A stretch of 12,585 nucleotides of DNA from Candidatus Peregrinibacteria bacterium. GTDB taxonomy: Bacteria; Patescibacteriota; Gracilibacteria; UBA1369. Below are positions 5,184-11,215 of the stretch, piece after piece. The stretch lies in assembly GCA_014728765.1 (NCBI GenBank), contig WJLA01000037.1:1-12585 (forward strand), in the 5' to 3' direction. The position numbers and the translations under genes were made by a program. The notes beneath the pieces were generated by a model. The model was not told the origin of the DNA. It did not search any database and saw nothing but the letters and a program-made list of their open reading frames with translations. Each line of letters begins with the position of its first letter. The first letter of the stretch is position 1.

Positions 5184-5698
5184 TTATTGGAATTGGTGGG
5201 TATAGAGGTGTTGGTAAAAGTAGTGTTGTCAGTTTTATGACAGGATTTGTGCATGTTGATGAGAAATTGCTCAGAAAAAAGCTTTATTCTTATGAAAATG
5301 ATGGGTATAGACAAATATACAATTATTTCGGCGAAGAATTTTTTACAAGTAAAGGAGTTTTAAAAGAAAAAAAGTTAGAAAATTTCATTGGAAAAGATTT
5401 TTTAAAAATGCGTATACTCAATAACATAATTGACCCATTATTGATTAATGAAGCTCAAAAGGAGATTGATCGAGTGGGAAGGGAAAGAAATATTGTGATT
5501 GAGGCTGATAATATTCAAAAATATCAGTCATTACTTGATTTTATGATATGGGTTGATGCTCCTGTTTTGTGTGAATACGCAAAGCAACAAAAATATCTTT
5601 TTTCACATTGTGCAAAATTTAAATTGATATTAAGCAATGATTTTGATCTAAAAAAACTTGAAAGGGTTTTTATAAAAGAATTTGAGAAATATCAATAG
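5180..5698 (+). CDS. P-loop kinase-like protein, dephospho-CoA kinase-like
   Basis: A 172-residue protein with a Walker A loop at residues 7-14 (GYRGVGKS) and a nucleoside/CoA-kinase-like order of motifs: IYNYFGEEFFTSKGVLKEKKLENFI (around 46-70) resembles the CoaE region where a Gly-containing turn precedes a conserved acidic/Arg helix. NIVIEADNI (104-112) and MIWVDAP (122-128) resemble its later strands. Against true CoaE: it is shorter than the usual 200 residues, the DAD-type substrate motif after Walker A is not seen, and the Arg-rich lid (R...R..Q) is replaced by EYAKQQKYLFSHC. It could be a diverged CoaE or another P-loop nucleotide kinase. It overlaps the HEPN-like gene by ATGA and ends the operon. 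Confidence 0.75.
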   Translation: MIIGIGGYRGVGKSSVVSFMTGFVHVDEKLLRKKLYSYENDGYRQIYNYFGEEFFTSKGVLKEKKLENFIGKDFLKMRILNNIIDPLLINEAQKEIDRVGRERNIVIEADNIQKYQSLLDFMIWVDAPVLCEYAKQQKYLFSHCAKFKLILSNDFDLKKLERVFIKEFEKYQ

Positions 5699-5710
5699 TT
5701 TTTGTAGAAT
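5682..5710 (+). promoter_or_regulatory. gatB promoter
   Basis: TTGAGA (5682-5687), a 17-nt spacer, then TAGAAT (5705-5710), each 5 of 6 to consensus. The -35 lies in the last codons of the upstream P-loop gene. The predicted start near 5717 gives a leader of about 15 nt with no clear Shine-Dalgarno. Confidence 0.6.
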
Positions 5711-5731
5711 CTATATGTTTTAAATAAAAAA

Positions 5732-7186
5732 ATGACTCAACAAAAATATAAAGCTGATCAATTGGAAGTTGTAATTGGATTGGAGATACATGCACAAATC
5801 TCCACAAAAACTAAAATGTTCAGTGCCGATAGTGCTGAATATTTTGGAAAAGAGCCAAATATAACTGTAAGTGAGATTAGCATGGGATTTCCCGGTCAAC
5901 TTCCGGTTGTGAACAAAGATGCGGTTTATAAGGGAGTTAAGGCTGCTATGGCTTTGAATTGCAAAATTAACAAAGAATCTTATTTTGATAGAAAGAATTA
6001 CTTCTATCCTGATTTACCAAAGGGTTATCAGATATCACAATTTGAAAATCCTGTCAGTGAAAATGGATATGTGGAAATAAAAATTGAGGATAGAAAGAAA
6101 AAAGTTAGAATAACAAGATTGCATTTGGAAGAAGATGCAGGGAAATTAACTCATATTCAAGGCGGAAGTCTTGTGGATTTTAATAGATCAGGAGTTGGTT
6201 TGATGGAAATAGTTTCGGAACCTGACATTTCTTCTGCTGAAGAAGCTGTTGCTTATGCGAAAATAGTACAAATGATATTGAAATATACAGAAGCAAGTGA
6301 TGCTGACATGGAAAAAGGGATGATGAGATTTGATGCAAGTGTTTCACTTAGGCCGAAGGGTGAAGAAAAGTTATATCCAAGGGCTGAGATAAAAAATCTA
6401 AATTCTTTCAGATCTCTTGAAACCGCTATCAAATATGAAATCAAAAGACAAAGTAATTTGTGGGAAAATAGAGAAATTCCCACATTTGATTCTACTGTCG
6501 GATATGATGATACAACTGGAAAAACATATTTCATGAGAAATAAAGAAGGTTCAGACGATTATAGATATTTTCCTGATCCTGATTTACCACCATTGATATT
6601 GGATGATAACTTATTGGATAGTTTGAAATCTGAAATTCCAGAATTACCTGATAAAAAATATTCTCGTTATTTGAATGAATTTAATTTGTCAGAAGCTGAA
6701 GCCTTATATTTGGTAGAAGATGTTAAATTGAATAAATTTTTTGATCAAGTATATTATTTATCTAATGATTCTAAAAAAACAGCGAGTTTTGTTTTGAGTA
6801 TTATGCTAGGTATGATGAAAAAGGAAGAAATATCGATGGAGCAAATGAAAATTTCACCTGAAAATATCGCTGATTTGATAAAATTGGTTAATAGTGGAGA
6901 TATATCAATGAATATTGCAAAAAGTGAAGTTTTTGAGACAATGTTCTTTGAAGGAGGGGACCCAGCTGTTATAATAGAAAAGAAAGGATTGAAATCAATC
7001 AATAATGAAGATGATTTGGAAGCTGTTTGTAAGCAAGTGATAGCAATGAATCAACAGGCTGTAGATGATTATAAAAATGGTAAAGAGAATGCGTTTAAAG
7101 CTTTGATGGGTCAGGTTATGAAAGAGACAAAAGGGCAGGCTAATCCGGTCAAAGTGACAGAAATTATCAAAAATTTATTAAAATAA
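5732..7186 (+). CDS. gatB: Aspartyl/glutamyl-tRNA amidotransferase subunit B
   Basis: GatB is the kinase/tRNA-binding subunit of GatCAB, which converts misacylated Glu-tRNAGln (and Asp-tRNAAsn) to the amide form in the cytoplasm. The 484 residues match the family length. Hallmarks are GLEIHAQ (16-22), RKNYFYPDLPKGYQISQ (87-103), HLEEDAGK (131-138) and DFNRSGVGLMEIVSEPD (149-165). A YRYFPDPDLPPL segment follows near 275-287, and the helical YqeY-like tail ends in QVMKETKGQANP. It has its own promoter and is followed after 4 nt by a small anchored protein. gatA and gatC are not adjacent, so the subunits are presumably scattered. No key motif is missing. Confidence 0.98.
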   Translation: MTQQKYKADQLEVVIGLEIHAQISTKTKMFSADSAEYFGKEPNITVSEISMGFPGQLPVVNKDAVYKGVKAAMALNCKINKESYFDRKNYFYPDLPKGYQISQFENPVSENGYVEIKIEDRKKKVRITRLHLEEDAGKLTHIQGGSLVDFNRSGVGLMEIVSEPDISSAEEAVAYAKIVQMILKYTEASDADMEKGMMRFDASVSLRPKGEEKLYPRAEIKNLNSFRSLETAIKYEIKRQSNLWENREIPTFDSTVGYDDTTGKTYFMRNKEGSDDYRYFPDPDLPPLILDDNLLDSLKSEIPELPDKKYSRYLNEFNLSEAEALYLVEDVKLNKFFDQVYYLSNDSKKTASFVLSIMLGMMKKEEISMEQMKISPENIADLIKLVNSGDISMNIAKSEVFETMFFEGGDPAVIIEKKGLKSINNEDDLEAVCKQVIAMNQQAVDDYKNGKENAFKALMGQVMKETKGQANPVKVTEIIKNLLK

Positions 7187-7190
7187 AAAT

Positions 7191-7526
7191 ATGACATCAC
7201 TTGATTTTTTATATATAGCTCTGGGAGGAGGATTTCTGATTCTGGTAATCTTTTTCAGTGTTTTAATACTGCAATTGATTTTAATACTAAGGGATTTTAA
7301 TAAAGTTACTGAAAATGCGAAAGAAGTATCTGGTAGGGTTAAACAAATTGTGTTTGAACCATTGGAGTTTTTGTCAGAAATTTCTTCCGGTTGGAAAATG
7401 ATGCATAATTTAATTGAAAAAATTCGTGATAAATTTGATTCTGAATCTGAAGAAAACGTAGATGAAGATAAGAATGATGATAAAAATGACAAGAAATTTA
7501 AAGTGAAGAAACTATCAAGATGGTAG
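7191..7526 (+). CDS. Small N-anchored protein with charged tail
   Basis: A 111-residue protein with a single N-terminal membrane helix (about 8-34), then a helical stretch (NKVTENAKEVSGRVKQIV) and a very acidic/basic tail (SESEENVDEDKNDDKNDKKFKVKKL). This resembles the DUF948/YtxG layout in general form, but I cannot place it in a family. It starts 4 nt after gatB and has no promoter of its own, so it is read from the gatB promoter; this pairing may be incidental. Coding status rests on position, frame and composition. Confidence 0.7.
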   Translation: MTSLDFLYIALGGGFLILVIFFSVLILQLILILRDFNKVTENAKEVSGRVKQIVFEPLEFLSEISSGWKMMHNLIEKIRDKFDSESEENVDEDKNDDKNDKKFKVKKLSRW

Positions 7527-7532
7527 TCTGAA

Positions 7533-7561
7533 TTGACATATTTCCATCATATTGATTTAAT
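7533..7561 (+). promoter_or_regulatory. Near-consensus promoter for the coiled-coil protein gene
   Basis: TTGACA (7533-7538), a 17-nt spacer, then TTTAAT (7556-7561). The -35 is perfect and the -10 matches 5 of 6. It begins 7 nt after the preceding stop codon. The start near 7568 leaves only about a 12-nt leader, so the transcript would be nearly leaderless. Confidence 0.7.
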
Positions 7562-7579
7562 AGTCTCTACTTTAAAATC

Positions 7580-7966
7580 ATGAAGTACAGACTATTAAAT
7601 ATAATTCTGCAAAGTATATTAATCATTGCCTTGGTTGCGGTGATGAATTCAATATATTTAACCAGGTTTGTGCAAACTGAAAATTATGATTCCATTTATC
7701 AAAATGAGTTGAATATAAAAAGATATCAGCAAGATATCAGATTTTTGAAGTCAAAATATGCGGCTTTAGTAATGAAATATAATGAAGAGTATAAAAAAAT
7801 AACATCTCAAAATATTTCAAAATTGGAAAAAATAGAGAAGATCAAAATTTTAGATGAATTATACAAAGATAATTTAATTAAGAGTGTTTCTTCTGAAATT
7901 GAAAAGAAAAAAGAAAAACTTCATAAATTAAGGCTATCTAATTGCTTTTTTGAACACGAGATTTGA
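7580..7966 (+). CDS. N-anchored coiled-coil protein, unknown
   Basis: A 128-residue protein with one N-terminal membrane helix (about 5-28), then about 85 residues of Lys/Glu/Ile/Leu-rich helix, probably a coiled coil (from IKRYQQDIRFLKSKYAALV to EIEKKKEKLHKLRL). A single Cys sits near the C-terminus (SNCFFEHEI). The layout of a short helix plus coiled coil recalls FtsL/DivIC-like division proteins, but I see no specific signature and make no functional call. It has its own strong promoter and its last 29 bases overlap the end of the convergent glycosyltransferase gene. Confidence 0.7.
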   Translation: MKYRLLNIILQSILIIALVAVMNSIYLTRFVQTENYDSIYQNELNIKRYQQDIRFLKSKYAALVMKYNEEYKKITSQNISKLEKIEKIKILDELYKDNLIKSVSSEIEKKKEKLHKLRLSNCFFEHEI

Positions 7967-8768
7967 TTATTTGATAAGGAAAGACAATTACCGCATTAAA
8001 AATTCTTTTTGATCTTTTAAGCGGTTCTTTAAAAAGTCTATACAACCATTCAAGGCCCAATTTTCTTATGAATCGGGGGGCTCTGGAAATTTTCCCACTT
8101 AAAAAGTTGAATGCGCCACCAATTCCAATAACAAATTTAATATGTTTTAATTTTGATAAATTATCATAAATCCAAATTTCTTGTTTAGGGCAACCATAAG
8201 CAACAAAAAGTATCTCCGCCTCAGATTCGTTAATCTGATCTACACTGTTTTCATTTGTAGGATCGTCGTTAGATGTGCCTACTACCTTTAATTTTTTATT
8301 TATGTTTTGTAATGTTTTTTTTGCCGAATCAGCTTCATCAGATTGTCCTCCCAAAAAGAAAAATTTATAGTCGTTAAATATTCCTGAAGTGCATATTTCA
8401 TTCATTAAATCAGTTCCGGTTACTACTTCTTTGATACGTAATTTATTTTTATTGATCCATGGTGTTAATAACACTGAAATTATGCCATAAAAAACTAGAT
8501 ATAATTTAGAATTAGTGTTTTTGGTTTTAAGTAAAAAATTATCAGCCCACAGCAAGCCTATGCCGTCAGGAGTGTTTAGGTCAGTTTGCATTAAAATGTT
8601 TTTCAATTTTGCATTTTTTTGGCTTTCTAACAAAATTTCAGGATTGGGTGTCGTGAGAAAAGTTTTTTTATTTGATTTTAATCTTTTGATGATAAATTCA
8701 ATAACTTCCTTTTGATTTAAGGTTGTGATAGGTATGTCTAAAATGTCAGCCGTATGTTTTGTTTTCAT
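7938..8768 (-). CDS. WecG/TagA/CpsF-family glycosyltransferase
   Basis: The family transfers an N-acetylmannosamine-type sugar (or uronic acid) to a lipid-linked carrier at the inner face of the membrane in teichoic-acid, ECA or capsule synthesis. Visible motifs in the 276-residue form are TTPNPEIL near 39-46, TPDGIGLLWA from 66 (D68 matches the catalytic Asp of TagA), FFLGGQSDEAD near 137-147, AYGCPKQEIW near 190-199 and GGAFNFLSGKISRAP near 217-231. A basic C-terminal tail (RLFKEPLKRSKR) resembles the membrane-targeting appendage of TagA. I chose ATG 8768, which forms a 4-nt ATGA overlap with the upstream methyltransferase; the ATG at 8789 would overlap it by 25 nt. The exact sugar and carrier cannot be told from sequence. 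Confidence 0.92.
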   Translation of the reverse strand: MKTKHTADILDIPITTLNQKEVIEFIIKRLKSNKKTFLTTPNPEILLESQKNAKLKNILMQTDLNTPDGIGLLWADNFLLKTKNTNSKLYLVFYGIISVLLTPWINKNKLRIKEVVTGTDLMNEICTSGIFNDYKFFFLGGQSDEADSAKKTLQNINKKLKVVGTSNDDPTNENSVDQINESEAEILFVAYGCPKQEIWIYDNLSKLKHIKFVIGIGGAFNFLSGKISRAPRFIRKLGLEWLYRLFKEPLKRSKRIFNAVIVFPYQIIKSRVQKSN

Positions 8769-9496
8769 AGTTTTTTTAAAACTAAACAATAGTTGAAAGA
8801 ATTTAAGAAAGATACTTTTTGTCCTTTTTTTACAGCAAAGTTTTCAACTATTTCAAATCCTGCTTTTTTGCATAGAGTATTAATTTCTGAAGGTAGAAAG
8901 CTGTGATAGTATCTCTTTGATAAAACCTTACCATCGTTTTTTTTCCAAGGAATAAAGAAATCGTTAAAGCTATATTTGCCAAAAGTAACAATAGATAGGA
9001 GAATAGCCTTAATTGTGTATTTTAGATATTTTTTTTGCCATAAATTCCAAACTGTTATGATTAGTATGCCATCTTTTTTTAATACTCTTCTCATTTCTTT
9101 CAAAGCTTTCATTCTAAGTTTATAGCTAGGAATGTGATGAAAAGCTGCTATGTTAAAAATAATATCTGCCTTATTGTCAGCAAGTGGAATTTCAAGTTGA
9201 TCACCCAAAATAAATAAACCTTCGTCATGTATTGCTTTTGCTTTCTTTAGAAGACCTTCAGAATTGTCAATTCCTAAATATTTGAAATTATTATTTAAAT
9301 ATTTTTTATATAAATAGTTGAGTAATCTTCCGTTTCCGCAACCTAAATCAATAATAAAGTCATTTTCTTGCAAATATGGTTTAAATAAATCAAATTCTTT
9401 CCAAGGATAAACTCTTGTATCAGAAAATTCATTTGCTATTTGATTGTATGAGCTTTTTACTTTATTAAGTAAAATTTTTGTTGTTTTGTCATTCAT
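8765..9496 (-). CDS. Trm9/ALKBH8-like tRNA wobble-uridine methyltransferase
   Basis: A 243-residue class I SAM methyltransferase. The SAM-binding motif DLGCGNGR is at 50-57, with the acidic residue of motif II in LGID (D77). Features beyond a generic methyltransferase match Trm9/ALKBH8: an N-terminal YNQIANEFSDTRVYPW (17-32), like the FSxTRxxPW segment; IAAFHHI (116-122); ITVW after the RVLKKDG turn; FIPW (181-184); and RYYHSF (195-200), like the RYYHxF motif near the C-terminus. In eukaryotes this family methylates cm5U34 in tRNA to mcm5U34. The gene is back to back with elp3, which makes the cm5U substrate group, and that strongly supports this role. It is coupled by ATGA to the glycosyltransferase, with no obvious functional link. 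A plain ubiE-like methyltransferase is the main alternative. Confidence 0.8.
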   Translation of the reverse strand: MNDKTTKILLNKVKSSYNQIANEFSDTRVYPWKEFDLFKPYLQENDFIIDLGCGNGRLLNYLYKKYLNNNFKYLGIDNSEGLLKKAKAIHDEGLFILGDQLEIPLADNKADIIFNIAAFHHIPSYKLRMKALKEMRRVLKKDGILIITVWNLWQKKYLKYTIKAILLSIVTFGKYSFNDFFIPWKKNDGKVLSKRYYHSFLPSEINTLCKKAGFEIVENFAVKKGQKVSFLNSFNYCLVLKKL

Positions 9497-9550
9497 ATTT
9501 GCATTTTGATTGACTTTTCTATATTAATTGTAAACTGAAATTAAAAAGCA
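9497..9550. promoter_or_regulatory. Divergent promoter region between methyltransferase and elp3
   Basis: This 54-bp A+T-rich gap must hold both start signals. On plus, TTGATT (9506-9511), 17 nt, then TGTAAA (9529-9534) is a weak match. On minus, TTTACA followed after 17 nt by AATCAA is also weak. Neither gene has a clear Shine-Dalgarno. Shared control of the two genes is plausible from the geometry only. Confidence 0.35.
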
Positions 9551-11170
9551 ATGATTATAACAAGTCCTAAACAATATAGAGAAAAAATTCAAAAAATACA
9601 TAGAGAATTAATTCTTGATGCTATTAATTCAAATGTTAAGGATGCAAAAGAGCTGCAAGCTGTTAAGAATAGATATAGTTTGAATTATAAACTGCCTTCC
9701 GCCTCGAATGTGGAGCTTATTAAAGCTTATAGAGATATGATTGCTGAAGGTCAAATTGAAGAGCAAAAATGGTTTTGGAAGTTGATAAGAAAAAGGGGCA
9801 TAAGATCAAAATCAGGAATAGCAAATATTACAGTTTTGACTAAAGGCTATCCATGTCCGGGAAAGTGTATTTTTTGCCCAACCGAGCCTAGAATGCCAAA
9901 AAGTTATTTGTCAGATGAACCGGCGATGATGAGGGCTATTTTGAATGATTTCAGTGCTTATAAACAGGTTAGAAACAGATTGATGAGTCTCGAAAAAACC
10001 GGTCATCATACTGATAAAATTGATGTTATTGTTTCAGGTGGAACATTTTCATTTTATCCAAAACGTTATCAAACTGATTTTACTCGCGGAATATATAATG
10101 CTTTGAATTATCCGCATAAGCCAGTCAGATCTCTTCAGGCTGCTCAAGATATAAATGAAAAATCCGATCATAGATGCATAGGTTTGTCTTATGAAACAAG
10201 ACCGGATCATATCAATCCGGCAGAATTAAGAAGGCTTCGAAAGCTTGGATGTACAAAAATTGAGATTGGTTTGCAATCTCTAAATGACAGAGTTTTAGAT
10301 ATGAACAAGAGAGGTCATTCGGTTGCTCAAGCCGCTCATGCAATCAAACTAATCAGAGATGCCGGTTACAAGATCAATACTCATATGATGCCTAATCTAT
10401 ATGGTTCTACGCCAGAAATTGATTTGCATGATATGAAAATGCTATTTGATGATTCCAGATTCAGACCGGACTGGATAAAGCTTTATCCATGTGTGGTTGT
10501 TCCTTGGTCGCAGTTGGAAAAAGTGTATCAGGAAGGTAAATATAAATCTTATTCAGATGATCAGCTTGTGGATTTATTGGTTGAAATTTCAAAATATTTT
10601 CCGAAATATGTAAGAGTTACAAGAATGTATAGGGATATTCCTTCTACAAGAATAATCAGTGGCAGTAAAATAACAAATTTGAGACAATTGGTTGAAAAAA
10701 GGATGTTAGAAAAAGGTGTAGTATCTAAAGATATAAGAACAAGGGAAATCAAGGACATTGAGGTTAATATTAACGATTTGGAGATGAATATAGATGAATT
10801 TGATGCATCGGATGGAAGAGAGTTTTTTATCACCTATGATTATCCAAAAGATGATAAATTATGTTCGCTTTTACGTCTTCGTTTTACATCACAAAGCCTT
10901 TCCGGTAAGAAACACTTTATAGAAGAATTGGAAGGTGCCGCTTTGGTTAGAGAGGTGCATACTTATGGAGAACAGGTGAAAATAGATAAAACGGATGCCG
11001 GTCCATCGCAACATATTGGTCTTGGAAGAAGAATGATGTTTAAAGCAGAGGAAATTGCCAAAAAAAACGGTTATAAGAAACTTGCCGTAATTTCCGGAAT
11101 AGGAGTGAGAGAATACTATCGAAAGCTTGGATATAATTTAGAGGGAACATATATGGTTAAGTATTTGTAA
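9551..11170 (+). CDS. elp3: Elp3-like tRNA uridine(34) acetyltransferase (radical SAM + GNAT)
   Basis: Elp3 uses radical SAM chemistry and acetyl-CoA to add a carboxymethyl group to C5 of wobble uridine in tRNA. The 539 residues hold an N-terminal helical tRNA-binding part (1-95) and a radical SAM domain with a C102-x3-C106-x2-C109 cluster followed by MPKSYLSDEPAMMRA. Later motifs are YETRPDH (214-220), IGLQSLNDRVL, NLYGSTPE (282-289), FRPDWIKLYPC and RVTRMYRDIP. A C-terminal GNAT domain carries the acetyl-CoA loop QHIGLGRR (487-494) and GIGVREYYRKLGY (516-528). The cysteine spacing is tighter than the C-x9-C-x2-C I recall for eukaryotic Elp3, and the linker reads SKDIRTREI where many Elp3 proteins have cysteines, so this is a diverged bacterial version without the linker zinc ligands. 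It stands alone, as in archaea, with no Elp1/Elp2 partners visible. Confidence 0.95.
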   Translation: MIITSPKQYREKIQKIHRELILDAINSNVKDAKELQAVKNRYSLNYKLPSASNVELIKAYRDMIAEGQIEEQKWFWKLIRKRGIRSKSGIANITVLTKGYPCPGKCIFCPTEPRMPKSYLSDEPAMMRAILNDFSAYKQVRNRLMSLEKTGHHTDKIDVIVSGGTFSFYPKRYQTDFTRGIYNALNYPHKPVRSLQAAQDINEKSDHRCIGLSYETRPDHINPAELRRLRKLGCTKIEIGLQSLNDRVLDMNKRGHSVAQAAHAIKLIRDAGYKINTHMMPNLYGSTPEIDLHDMKMLFDDSRFRPDWIKLYPCVVVPWSQLEKVYQEGKYKSYSDDQLVDLLVEISKYFPKYVRVTRMYRDIPSTRIISGSKITNLRQLVEKRMLEKGVVSKDIRTREIKDIEVNINDLEMNIDEFDASDGREFFITYDYPKDDKLCSLLRLRFTSQSLSGKKHFIEELEGAALVREVHTYGEQVKIDKTDAGPSQHIGLGRRMMFKAEEIAKKNGYKKLAVISGIGVREYYRKLGYNLEGTYMVKYL

Positions 11171-11193
11171 TATTAATTGAAATATTGTATAAT
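11165..11193 (+). promoter_or_regulatory. Promoter for the acidic protein gene
   Basis: TTGTAA (11165-11170), overlapping the elp3 stop codon, a 17-nt spacer, then a perfect TATAAT (11188-11193). The predicted start near 11200 gives a leader of about 16 nt to the ATG at 11216. Confidence 0.65.
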
Positions 11194-11215
11194 ATTTAAA
11201 TCATTATAGTTTAAT

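Noticed and set aside
9494..9505. Mini-ORF ATG CAA ATA TGA overlapping the start of the methyltransferase gene
   Set aside because: Three codons without a ribosome-binding site in A+T-rich DNA are expected by chance.
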